A stretch of 64,000 nt of DNA, from the NCBI RefSeq assembly GCF_039535095.1, contig NZ_BAAAWN010000001.1:4526001-4590000 (forward strand), in the 5' to 3' direction. Position numbers and translations under genes: made by a program. Under the pieces are notes generated by a model. It was not told the DNA's origin. It searched no databases and saw only the letters and a program-made list of their open reading frames with translations. The first letter of the stretch is position 1; every line of letters starts with the position of its first letter. This DNA comes from Arthrobacter ramosus. GTDB lineage: Bacteria > Actinomycetota > Actinomycetes > Actinomycetales > Micrococcaceae. Below are positions 18,256-26,108 of the stretch, piece after piece.

Positions 18256-19342
18256 GCGTATTAGGTCCAACAGAATCGCGTTCAACCGGCGGGCATTCAA
18301 GCTTTACCACCGGGCTGCCGGCCGGTTCGTCGACGCCGAGGAGCAAGCGCACACCCGCGGCGCCGAGCTCGTAGTGCGGCAGCGCGACGGTGGACAGCGG
18401 CGGCCGCATGTGGGCGGCGATGACTTCCTGGTTGTCGAAACCCACCACGGCCATGTCATCGGGAATGGACAGCCCCTGTTGCTTCAGCCCGTCGTAGAGA
18501 CCCATGGCCATACGGTCGTTGTAGCAGAAGACTGCCGTGACGTCCCGTTTGAGGAGTTCCTCGACTGCGCCGTAGCCGCCTTCCTGGTCAGGATACGCGT
18601 CGAACACGAGGTGCGGATCGAATGCGATTCCTGCAGATTCGAGCGCTTCCCGATAGCCCTGGAGGCGTCCGTCCTTCGCCGGGGCAGGAATCGTTGCGTT
18701 GATGAAGGCGATCCGCCGGTGACCCTTCCGCAAAAGTATTTCGGTGGCTTCCCGTCCGCCGTGGACTTCATCCGGCACCACGGCCAAGGCGTTGGAGTCC
18801 GGAGAGAAGCAGTTCACCAGCACGAAGTCTGTCTCTTGCAAGGCAGCGGGGATCTCAGTTGGGCGGTGGAACCAGGTGGAGTACAGGATGCCGCGAACCT
18901 TGTGTTCGAGCATCATTGAGATAGCGTCTTTTTCCACGGGCTCGTCGCCCTCGGTGTTGGCGACCAGGAGCACGAATCCGTGTTTCCAAGCTTCGTCCTG
19001 GGCGCCGTGGATGATTTGCCCCGCAAAGGGGGTCGTGGCGATCGCGTCAGCGACGAGGCCAATGAACCGTGAACTGCCGCTCACGAGGTTCTTCGCGAGG
19101 GCGTTCGGGCGGTACCCCAGTTCGCGGATGGTGTCCAGGACGCGTTTGCGGGTCCCGGCGCCGATCCTGGCGTCTTTCTTGTTGTTGACGACGAGGGAAA
19201 CCGTAGCAACGGAGACTCCAGCCCCTTCCGCCACCTCCCGCATCGTGACCGGATGACTCGTCCTCGGAGTCGCCGGTGGATGCGAGGGGTTAACCTCGGG
19301 TTCTCTCAAGCTTTTTTCAGACGTCATTGGCCCTCCCCCCAC
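18233..19342 (-). CDS. LacI-family repressor of the adjoining sugar operon
   Basis: 369 aa if started at the ATG at 19342, with a second ATG at 19327. The N-terminal HTH (VTMREVAEGAGVSVATVSLV, about residues 32-51) and hinge region YRPNALAKNLVSG are standard, followed by a periplasmic-binding-protein-like effector domain. It is the last gene of a five-gene leftward run with a GH32-clan enzyme, binding protein and two permeases, so it probably controls that run. Two AAGCGTTT-centred sites around the promoter upstream of the glycosidase are its likely operators. Its 3' end overlaps the convergent excisionase-like gene. Confidence 0.92.
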   Translation of the reverse strand: MGGGPMTSEKSLREPEVNPSHPPATPRTSHPVTMREVAEGAGVSVATVSLVVNNKKDARIGAGTRKRVLDTIRELGYRPNALAKNLVSGSSRFIGLVADAIATTPFAGQIIHGAQDEAWKHGFVLLVANTEGDEPVEKDAISMMLEHKVRGILYSTWFHRPTEIPAALQETDFVLVNCFSPDSNALAVVPDEVHGGREATEILLRKGHRRIAFINATIPAPAKDGRLQGYREALESAGIAFDPHLVFDAYPDQEGGYGAVEELLKRDVTAVFCYNDRMAMGLYDGLKQQGLSIPDDMAVVGFDNQEVIAAHMRPPLSTVALPHYELGAAGVRLLLGVDEPAGSPVVKLECPPVERDSVGPNTLTGSRLP

Positions 19343-19364
19343 AGTCTATCCAGTGGCCGCGTCC

Positions 19365-20270
19365 TCATCCCTTCGTGGCCCCGCTCTCGAGGCCTTGGAT
19401 CATCGCCTTGTTGAGGACAAGGAACACGAGCAGCAAAGGAGTGATGGTGATGCAGACAGCGGCGAACGTCGCGGTCCAGTCGACCTTGCCCATTGCTCCG
19501 ATATAGTTCTGCAGCCCCAAGGGGATGGTCTTGAGCCCTTCGGAAAGTACGAAGGTGTTCGCGAAGATGAAGTCGTTCCAGATGAAGATGCTGTTCACCA
19601 GGACCACTGTCACTACCGTGTTGGTGGAGAGCGGAAGGGTGATCAGTCCGAAGATCCGGTACGGGCCGGCGCCGTCCAGGGAGGCTGCCTCATAGGTCTC
19701 GCGGGGAATGTATTCAAAGAATGACGAGAAGAGGTAGATCGACATGGGAAGGGCGAACCCCGCCAAGGGGATGATCATCGATTGGTAGGTGTCCAGCAGG
19801 TTCACGGACGAGTAGTCGATGAAAAGCGGCACCAGCGCGATCTGCACCGGCACGATGATGCCGATCAGGAAGAGGCCACGGACGAATTTGCTGAACCGGA
19901 ATCCGAGGACCTGCAACGCATACGCCGCCATCATCCCCAGCAGGACGATCAGGAGGTTGGCACCCATCGTGACGATGAAGCTGTTCAGGATGTTCTGTCC
20001 GAGGTTGCCGGTCTGGAACGCGCGGGCGTAGTTGTCGAAGCTGATGGAGCTCGGCAGCGCGAAGGGATCACCCGTGGCGAAGTCGTGCTCGTTGCGCAGG
20101 CTCGTGAGGAACAGCCAGGCCAGGGGGTAGACCTGCACGACGACGATGAGGACGATCAGCACCCTGGACAAGCTTCGGAAGACGTTTGGCTTGCGCCGCC
20201 GACGTCGGGGAGCCGGGCTGCTTGGCGGTGCAGGGATCGGCCGGGTAACAGGGGCTGTTTGCGCGGTCAT
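19365..20270 (-). CDS. Carbohydrate ABC transporter permease, MalG type
   Basis: 301 aa with six predicted membrane helices after an Arg/Pro-rich N-terminus (PAPRRRRRKPNVFRS). The EAA loop that contacts the ATPase is visible as ETYEAASLDGAGPYRIFGLI (about residue 190). Its ATG overlaps the stop of the upstream MalF-type permease in an ATGA junction, so the two are translationally coupled. No ATPase gene is in the cluster, as usual for CUT1 sugar importers that share one MsiK-type ATPase. The cargo is probably a fructo-oligosaccharide or other oligosaccharide, inferred from the GH32-type enzyme. Confidence 0.93.
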   Translation of the reverse strand: MTAQTAPVTRPIPAPPSSPAPRRRRRKPNVFRSLSRVLIVLIVVVQVYPLAWLFLTSLRNEHDFATGDPFALPSSISFDNYARAFQTGNLGQNILNSFIVTMGANLLIVLLGMMAAYALQVLGFRFSKFVRGLFLIGIIVPVQIALVPLFIDYSSVNLLDTYQSMIIPLAGFALPMSIYLFSSFFEYIPRETYEAASLDGAGPYRIFGLITLPLSTNTVVTVVLVNSIFIWNDFIFANTFVLSEGLKTIPLGLQNYIGAMGKVDWTATFAAVCITITPLLLVFLVLNKAMIQGLESGATKG

Positions 20271-21148
20271 GCGTCAGCCTTTCGTTTGAGCATGAGCAAG
20301 ATGAATCCGACGGCGACGAGGCACTCGACCACGATGAACACCGAGATGGTGCTGGCGTAGCCGAAGTCGGTGCTGGTGAACGCGGTTTTGTACATGTAGG
20401 TCGTCAGGAGCTCCGAGGACTGTCCGGGGCCGCCGTTGGTCATGAGGTAGGGGATGTCGAATCCGCGCAGGCCGTAGGTTGTGGCCATGATGGTGGTGGT
20501 GATCCACACGGGCCGGATGTGGGGGAACCTGATCTTGGTGAACAGCTGCCATCGGTTGGCGCCGTCCAGGCGTGCGGCCTCTTCAAGTTCCTGCGGTACG
20601 GCAAGCAGCGCGGCGTAGATGATGAGCATGTAGAGCCCCGTGAACCGCCAACCTTCGGGTGCCGATACTGCCGCGAGGACAGTATTGACGTCCGAAAGCC
20701 AGGGGCGCTCAAGGCTGCCTAGACCGATCCAGCCGAGGACTTGGTTGAGGAGCCCCACCGGATCGATCGAGTAGATGCGTACGAAGAGGAAGGCGATGGC
20801 CACCGTCGAGATCACCGCGGGCAGGAGATACAGGGTTTTGACGAGCTCGCGGCCTCTTCGCAGCGAGGTCAGGAGGCTGGCGACGAACAATGCGCCGCCC
20901 AATTGGAGGACGAGGCAGATGGCGAGATAGCCGAGGGCGTTGAAGAAGGAACGCCAGAACACGCCGTCACCAGTGAGCATGTGCACGTAATTCGCGAAGC
21001 CCACGAACTCCATGTCACTGATGCCGTTCCAAGAGAAGAAGCTGAGGAACAGCGATTGCAATATCGGGAACAGCACCGCGACGCCGTAGAGAAGCAGCGG
21101 CGGGAGCAGGAAGACCAAGACCGAGAGTCGTGATCGATTGGGAAGCAT
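20267..21148 (-). CDS. Carbohydrate ABC transporter permease, MalF type
   Basis: 293 aa from the ATG at 21148. About six membrane helices, beginning RLSVLVFLLPPLLLYGVAVL; the EAA loop is ELEEAARLDGANRWQLFTKI (about residues 189-208). It is the second subunit of the CUT1 importer and ends in an ATGA overlap with the MalG-type gene. It begins 46 bases after the binding-protein gene. A longer open frame reaches 21325 but overlaps the binding-protein gene and is not permease-like. Confidence 0.93.
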   Translation of the reverse strand: MLPNRSRLSVLVFLLPPLLLYGVAVLFPILQSLFLSFFSWNGISDMEFVGFANYVHMLTGDGVFWRSFFNALGYLAICLVLQLGGALFVASLLTSLRRGRELVKTLYLLPAVISTVAIAFLFVRIYSIDPVGLLNQVLGWIGLGSLERPWLSDVNTVLAAVSAPEGWRFTGLYMLIIYAALLAVPQELEEAARLDGANRWQLFTKIRFPHIRPVWITTTIMATTYGLRGFDIPYLMTNGGPGQSSELLTTYMYKTAFTSTDFGYASTISVFIVVECLVAVGFILLMLKRKADA

Positions 21149-21194
21149 GGGAGTGCCTTTCGGGTGGGGGGCCTGGGCCCCCCACCGCTGCGTG

Positions 21195-22529
21195 TTATTT
21201 GAAGAACTTGGGAGCGTTCTGCGCGATGGTGCTATCCATCGTGCTGGTGAACTCGTCAGGCTTGACATTGCCCTGGGCCAAAAGCACGAGCTCTTGTTGC
21301 AGCCTGCTGTTGGTGGTCGGATCAAGCTGCGTGTCCCACGGCATCGCGAGCTTCGATCCGAGATCCTTCGCCTGGTCGATCGCCTTCTTGTACAGTGGCG
21401 TGGCGTTGGCTGGAATCGTCGTCTGGACGTTCGTCGTCGGCGAGAGCGCGCCCGTGGCCGCGTACTCCGAGGGGTACTTGGCGAGGGCGAACTTCAGGAA
21501 GTCGCTCACGAGCGGGTCAAAGGTCTTTGAGTTGACCGCCATGCCGATCCCGGAGGTTGCGACGTACTCGTTGGCGGCCGTCGCGGAACTTGGCGTGGCC
21601 GGAAGCGTGAAGTAGTCGACGTCGTTACGCACCGCCGGATTCAGCTTGTCGGTCGCAAGGCTGGGCAGTTCCCAGGTGCCGATGTTGTACATGGCGGCCT
21701 TGCCGGAGGTGAAGAGGTTCTGGGCGTCAGAGTAGCCCTGAGACGAGAATCCGTCCTGGAAGCAACCAGCCCCTCCGAGCTGGCTTATCCAGTTGACTGT
21801 CTTTTGGCCGGTGGCGTCGCTGAACTTCGCGTCACCCTTCTTGAGCTTCTGCACGAAGTCGGGTCCGGCGTCGCGGAAGGGCTGGTAGGAGACGTAGCGC
21901 TCAAGCGGCCACTGGTCCTGGCCGTCAAGAGCGAGGGGCGTAATGCCGGCCTTGCGGAGGGCCGTGCACATCGCGGGGATGTCGTCGAGTGATTTCGGCA
22001 CTGATACTCCAGCCTGCTGGAAGAGAGCCTTGTTGTACCAAAAGTACTCGAGCTCGAACTGGAACGGGATCATGTAGAGGGATCCGTCGTCGAAGCGTTG
22101 GTAATTCAGGGCGTTCGTCCGGTACGTGTCGTAGACACCGAGGTCTTTGAGCAGCTTCTCGGCATCGACCATCGTGCCTTTCTTGGCGAGTTGCTGGGCG
22201 AAGGGGGTAGCGTCCGTGTCGAACAGCTCCGGAAGCTTGTTTGCCGCGGCGAGGGTTTCGTACTTCTGGATGTACGAGGGCCGGTCAGGGGTCGTGATCA
22301 GGTTGAGGGAAAAGCCCGGATGGGTCTGTGCGTACTCATCGGCGATCTTTTTCATGATGTTGATGACCGCACCGTCAGCAGGCCGGGACAGAAGCCACGA
22401 GATTTGCCGCGGTTTGATGTCACCGGTGGGGCTGACGTTGGCTGCGGGATTTCCGCCGCCGCTGCCACATGCGGCGAGGGCGAGGGTGACGGCCGCTGCT
22501 ACGGCGGCTGTTCGCATGAGTTTCTTCAT
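21195..22529 (-). CDS. Extracellular sugar-binding lipoprotein of a CUT1 ABC importer
   Basis: 444 aa from the ATG at 22529, which gives a perfect lipoprotein signal peptide: MKKLMRT, a hydrophobic core, and lipobox LALAAC with Cys21 as the lipidation site, then a Gly/Asn linker. The mature part is a family-1 solute-binding protein with aromatic-rich stretches such as FQFELEYFWYNKALFQQAG and WPLERYVSYQPF that line sugar sites. It lies between the GH32-type enzyme and two permeases. The signal shows that it works outside the membrane and delivers an oligosaccharide to the permeases. Confidence 0.93.
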   Translation of the reverse strand: MKKLMRTAAVAAAVTLALAACGSGGGNPAANVSPTGDIKPRQISWLLSRPADGAVINIMKKIADEYAQTHPGFSLNLITTPDRPSYIQKYETLAAANKLPELFDTDATPFAQQLAKKGTMVDAEKLLKDLGVYDTYRTNALNYQRFDDGSLYMIPFQFELEYFWYNKALFQQAGVSVPKSLDDIPAMCTALRKAGITPLALDGQDQWPLERYVSYQPFRDAGPDFVQKLKKGDAKFSDATGQKTVNWISQLGGAGCFQDGFSSQGYSDAQNLFTSGKAAMYNIGTWELPSLATDKLNPAVRNDVDYFTLPATPSSATAANEYVATSGIGMAVNSKTFDPLVSDFLKFALAKYPSEYAATGALSPTTNVQTTIPANATPLYKKAIDQAKDLGSKLAMPWDTQLDPTTNSRLQQELVLLAQGNVKPDEFTSTMDSTIAQNAPKFFK

Positions 22530-22575
22530 GGGGGAAAATCTCCTTTGATTTGAACGGAGGTCTGGCGCTGGGTAT

Positions 22576-24012
22576 TTAGTTGTCTGTGCGCTTACGTATC
22601 TCAAGGTCCGTGAGAGCGATGGTGCCTTCACCGGCGAAAACGCCGATCCGGCCGTCCGGTAGCCCGTAGATCCGGGCGCTCAAGGCGACCTGCCGGTCGA
22701 CGACGGCGACACAGAGGTCCCCGTCCACGACAAGTTCGAGGGTGTGTTCTCCGGGGACGAGCTCGCAGGGGCGTTCCAGTTCGATCTCGAAGGGGACGTC
22801 CCCTGAGACGTGCCATTGCGCGTCGCCGCTGATTTCGCGGGGCCATCGGTCAAACACCAGGCGGCCGCGCTTCGGTTCCAGGCGGATGATGTAGGACTCG
22901 TCTCCGTCCGCGCTTGAGCGGAGCAGCAAGCCGCATTCGGTGGTATCGGGTTCTATCTGCAACACCGCCCGGGCGTAGAACTGCCGAGGGAGCACCTCAT
23001 CGGACACCATGGCCGTGTACCCGTCGGGAGCATGCAGCGCCACCGGAAGGGCGCTGCCGAAGGTTACCGGGATGTCGTCCCAGAAGCTCTCGACAAGCTC
23101 GTCGGCGAAGGAAAACGCGAGGGTGCCGTCGTCGTTCTGGCGGGCCTCGAGGACGGACATCGTACCCGCCCACTGCCAGGCGCCGTCGTCGCGGTTGTCC
23201 TCCTTGCTGGCGATCCAGCCGAAGAAGAACCGGCGGCCATCCCGCTCGGCCGTCTTCGATGCATAGAAGGCGCGGCCGTCAACGGTGTCCCGAGTCGGCA
23301 CGATCCATGGCCCATCGGGACTTTTCGCCATGCGGTAGCGGGTGGTGAAGGACTCGGAGAATTCCGAATAGACCAGGTACCACCAGTCACCCCAGGCGAA
23401 AACGTCCGGGCATTCGTGCGTGATGTACCGGCGGGGATCCCAGAACGGCTCGGCATGCCCCCAATCCATCAAGTTCGGGGAGACGCATTGGGCGATCACT
23501 CCGCGCCGGCGCTCCGGACCGTCCGCGTGCCGAGCTGCGAGCAGCATCCGCCACAAACCGCTTGCCTCGTCCTTGAAGACGAACGGATCTCGCCAGTCGC
23601 CGGATTCGTAGCCGGCCGGGGCGCCGAAGGTCAGCTCCGGATGCTTGACCCACGTCAGCATTCCGTCCGTGCTCGTGGCATGCATGACGAGTTGCAGCGG
23701 GGCCCCGTCGGAGCCGAGGTGCCGAGGATTCTGTCCCGTGTAGAACAGGTGGTGTATTCCGGACTCGTCGCGCACAACGCTTCCCGTGTATGCATTGAAG
23801 TCCGCCTCGCCCTCCCCCCCATGACGCAGCGAGACCCCATGGTCCTCGAACCGGGTGAGGTCCTTGGTGGTCACGAGGTTCCAGGACGTTCCCGGCTTCG
23901 GGTCGCTCCGCACCTCGTGCAGATAGAAAAGCCAGAACTCCCCGTCTTTCTGGAACGGGATCACGTCTCCGACCCAGCCATCGGCGGGTTGGAAGAAGAC
24001 TGAGTAAGTCAT
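22576..24012 (-). CDS. GH32-clan glycoside hydrolase with an atypical nucleophile motif
   Basis: 478 aa without a signal peptide, so cytoplasmic. A five-bladed propeller of clan GH-J is indicated by three acidic motifs: GWVGDVIPF with Asp16 in the nucleophile place (GH32 usually reads WMNDPNG), DWRDPF near residue 139 (the RDP motif), and HECPDVF near 200 with the acid/base Glu. A beta-sandwich tail follows. It is the first gene of a LacI-controlled importer operon. The expected action is hydrolysis of an imported fructoside such as sucrose, kestose or a levan or inulin fragment. The altered first motif leaves room for a different fructose-containing substrate. Confidence 0.85.
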   Translation of the reverse strand: MTYSVFFQPADGWVGDVIPFQKDGEFWLFYLHEVRSDPKPGTSWNLVTTKDLTRFEDHGVSLRHGGEGEADFNAYTGSVVRDESGIHHLFYTGQNPRHLGSDGAPLQLVMHATSTDGMLTWVKHPELTFGAPAGYESGDWRDPFVFKDEASGLWRMLLAARHADGPERRRGVIAQCVSPNLMDWGHAEPFWDPRRYITHECPDVFAWGDWWYLVYSEFSESFTTRYRMAKSPDGPWIVPTRDTVDGRAFYASKTAERDGRRFFFGWIASKEDNRDDGAWQWAGTMSVLEARQNDDGTLAFSFADELVESFWDDIPVTFGSALPVALHAPDGYTAMVSDEVLPRQFYARAVLQIEPDTTECGLLLRSSADGDESYIIRLEPKRGRLVFDRWPREISGDAQWHVSGDVPFEIELERPCELVPGEHTLELVVDGDLCVAVVDRQVALSARIYGLPDGRIGVFAGEGTIALTDLEIRKRTDN

Positions 24013-24032
24013 CGGCGTTGATGTCCATTTCT

Positions 24033-24049
24033 GCTAAAGCGTTTGATCA
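24033..24049. promoter_or_regulatory. LacI-type operator copy 2, downstream of the -10 box
   Basis: GCTAAAGCGTTTGATCA on the + strand. It matches the opposite-strand copy at 24077-24093 at 14 of 17 positions, with central CG as in LacI-family sites. It lies between the -10 box and the glycosidase start, a classic repression position. Confidence 0.6.
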
Positions 24050-24054
24050 CTGCA

Positions 24055-24083
24055 AGCGTAACCGAGGTCACACTTTTGATCAA
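24055..24083 (-). promoter_or_regulatory. Promoter of the GH32-ABC operon
   Basis: On the minus strand, -35 TTGATC (complement of 24078-24083) and -10 TACGCT (complement of 24055-24060) are spaced by exactly 17 bases. It is about 45 bases upstream of the glycosidase ATG and is framed by two LacI-type sites. Confidence 0.6.
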
Positions 24084-24093
24084 GCGTTTAAGC
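24077..24093. promoter_or_regulatory. LacI-type operator copy 1, over the -35 box
   Basis: Reads GCTTAAACGCTTGATCA on the minus strand and overlaps the -35 box. It is paired with the inverted copy at 24033-24049, 44 bases centre to centre (about four helical turns). Confidence 0.6.
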
Positions 24094-24174
24094 AGATTGT
24101 TTTAACGGGCTGGTCCGAACGCTGCGGAATCGGCTCAGCGGTGCGGGAGTTAACGCACACGACTGGGTACACAG

Positions 24175-25317
24175 CTAGGCAGTAGCGCAGACCGCGCGGT
24201 TCCGTCCAAGGGACTTGGCCTGGTACAGGGCTTTGTCGGCGGCCACGATCATGTGGGCCACCTCCGCGTTGGCGAGGGTGCTGGGGGCGATGCCATAGCT
24301 CACCGTGGGGAAGGTGACGCCGTCCGGTGGTTCTGCCGAGGCCAAACGGCGGCTGATTTCGTTGGCAATGATTTCTGCACTCTCCAGGTCGGCCCCTGGA
24401 AGCAGGATGGTGAATTCCTCTCCGCCGTACCTCCCGACGAGGTCTGTGTGGCGGACCGAGGCCTGACACGCGGCGGCGAAGGCCTGGATGGCCGTGTCGC
24501 CCGCGGCGTGGCCATGACTGTCATTGAGGGCCTTGAAATGGTCGAGGTCGGCGAGGATCAAGGTGCAGATCGATCCCGCAGAGTGCAGCCTGCTCATTTC
24601 CTGGGTGGCCAGCTCCATGAAGGCGGTGCGGTTGAGGAGCCCCGTCAGGCCGTCCCGGGTGGCGCGTTCGTTGAGCCCGTTGATGAGCTGCTCGTTACTC
24701 AGCGCAGTCATGCTGAAGGACACGGTGACGAGAAGCACGATAGTGACCACACTGGTGGTTGCTGAGCTGAGATAGGTACCGAAATCCGGACCGTCGGGTC
24801 CCTCCACGACGTAGGCGATCCCCCGGCAGAAGAAGAACGACGCCAGCACTCCTGCGGCGAGCGCCAAGGAGCGGTGGGCCTGTGAAACGCTGGGCTTCAA
24901 CCGCCAGAGTTCAACTGTTGCCAAACCCATGCCCAAGGACATCATGGCCAAATACACCAGGCCACCGGACCATGCGTTGGTGGCCGGACTCTCCAGCGAG
25001 GCGGCTACAGCTGTGGCGACGGGTCCGGCGACGAGCTGCCATCGCGGTGTCGGAAGCAAGCGCAAAGAACGCGAGCCCGCCCACACGCTGAACGCCCCGG
25101 CCACCAGCAAAGCGTTGCCGAGGGGACCCGCCCAGACTTGCTGGGAAGTCCCCGTGAGCAGGTACGCCATGTTCCCCGAGAGCAGGAAAACGAGGGCGAG
25201 GCACCACCACCCGCTGTACGCGGAGCGGGTCCGGCGGAACGATCCGAAAAACAGCAGGCAGAGCGTAAACGCGACGATGCCCAAAGCTATCTTCAAGCTG
25301 GCCGGATCGAGACCCAT
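24175..25317 (-). CDS. Membrane diguanylate cyclase (GGDEF)
   Basis: 380 aa from the ATG at 25317. Roughly the first 200 residues form seven or eight membrane helices. The C-terminal GGDEF domain carries the active motif GGEEF near residue 298, and RHTD lies five residues before it, the inhibitory I-site for product binding. The domain makes cyclic di-GMP at the inner face of the membrane, and the I-site suggests feedback control. No EAL domain is present. It is transcribed alone; its neighbours have no evident link. The frame is open for another 840 bases upstream, but that part is antisense noise in the 3-hydroxybutyrate dehydrogenase gene. Confidence 0.9.
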   Translation of the reverse strand: MGLDPASLKIALGIVAFTLCLLFFGSFRRTRSAYSGWWCLALVFLLSGNMAYLLTGTSQQVWAGPLGNALLVAGAFSVWAGSRSLRLLPTPRWQLVAGPVATAVAASLESPATNAWSGGLVYLAMMSLGMGLATVELWRLKPSVSQAHRSLALAAGVLASFFFCRGIAYVVEGPDGPDFGTYLSSATTSVVTIVLLVTVSFSMTALSNEQLINGLNERATRDGLTGLLNRTAFMELATQEMSRLHSAGSICTLILADLDHFKALNDSHGHAAGDTAIQAFAAACQASVRHTDLVGRYGGEEFTILLPGADLESAEIIANEISRRLASAEPPDGVTFPTVSYGIAPSTLANAEVAHMIVAADKALYQAKSLGRNRAVCATA

Positions 25318-25364
25318 ATTCGCTCCTCTCGTGCGCACCAGCCTACGACATCGAGGGGGGGTAA

Positions 25365-26108
25365 TTAGCGGGCGGACCAGCCCCCGTCCATCGTGTAGCT
25401 GGCCCCGGTGACCATACCGGCGTCGTCGGACGCTATCCACGCGGCCAGCGACGCGACTTCCTCCGGCTCCACGAGGCGCTTCACCGCGGACTCCGTCAGC
25501 ATGACCTTCGCCAGGACCTCCGATTCGGGGATGCCGTGCAGCAGTGCCTGGTCCGCGATCTGCTTCTCGACAAGGGGCGTACGCACGTACCCCGGATTGA
25601 TGCAGTTGGAGGTGACCCCGTGCTGGCCGCCCTCGAGGGCCGTCACTTTGCTGAGCCCCTCGAGCCCATGCTTGGCCGAGACATACGCGCTCTTGAATGC
25701 CGACGCCCGCAGCCCGTGGACCGAGGAAATGTTGATGATCCGGCCGAATCCGTTGGCGTACATGTGCGGGAGTGCGGCCCGGATGAGCAGGAAAGGGGCC
25801 TCGAGCATGAGGGTCAGGATGCGGCGGAAGTCCGCCGGTTCGAACTCCTCGATGGGGGCAACCTTCTGGATGCCGGCATTGTTGACGAGGATGTCGCAAT
25901 CCAGGCTGAGTCCGGCGAGCGCCTCCGTGTCGAGCAAGTCGACGGCCCAGGCGGTGCCGCCCAGCTTGTCGGCGAGCGCCGCAGCTCCGGCAGCATCGAC
26001 GTCGGCCACCACAACTTTCGCGCCCCGCGCGGCGAGGGCCGTGGCACATGCTGCCCCGATGCCGCTCGCCCCGCCGGTGACCAGGGCCTTGCGGCCCTCG
26101 AGGGTCAT
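25365..26108 (-). CDS. 3-hydroxybutyrate dehydrogenase, short-chain dehydrogenase family
   Basis: 247 aa classical SDR. TGGASGIG (11-18) binds NAD, NNAG is at 76-79, and the catalytic Ser and YVSAK (Tyr142, Lys146) are present. The middle and C-terminal signatures SSVHGLRASAFKSAYVSAKHG-like and NPGYVRTPLVEKQI are those of bacterial D-3-hydroxybutyrate dehydrogenase, which yields acetoacetate. Its ATG overlaps the stop of the MHS transporter gene upstream (ATGA), so the two are coupled; the transporter likely imports the hydroxy acid. A LysR gene is divergent to the pair. Fairly sure of the family; another beta-hydroxy acid is possible. Confidence 0.88.
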   Translation of the reverse strand: MTLEGRKALVTGGASGIGAACATALAARGAKVVVADVDAAGAAALADKLGGTAWAVDLLDTEALAGLSLDCDILVNNAGIQKVAPIEEFEPADFRRILTLMLEAPFLLIRAALPHMYANGFGRIINISSVHGLRASAFKSAYVSAKHGLEGLSKVTALEGGQHGVTSNCINPGYVRTPLVEKQIADQALLHGIPESEVLAKVMLTESAVKRLVEPEEVASLAAWIASDDAGMVTGASYTMDGGWSAR

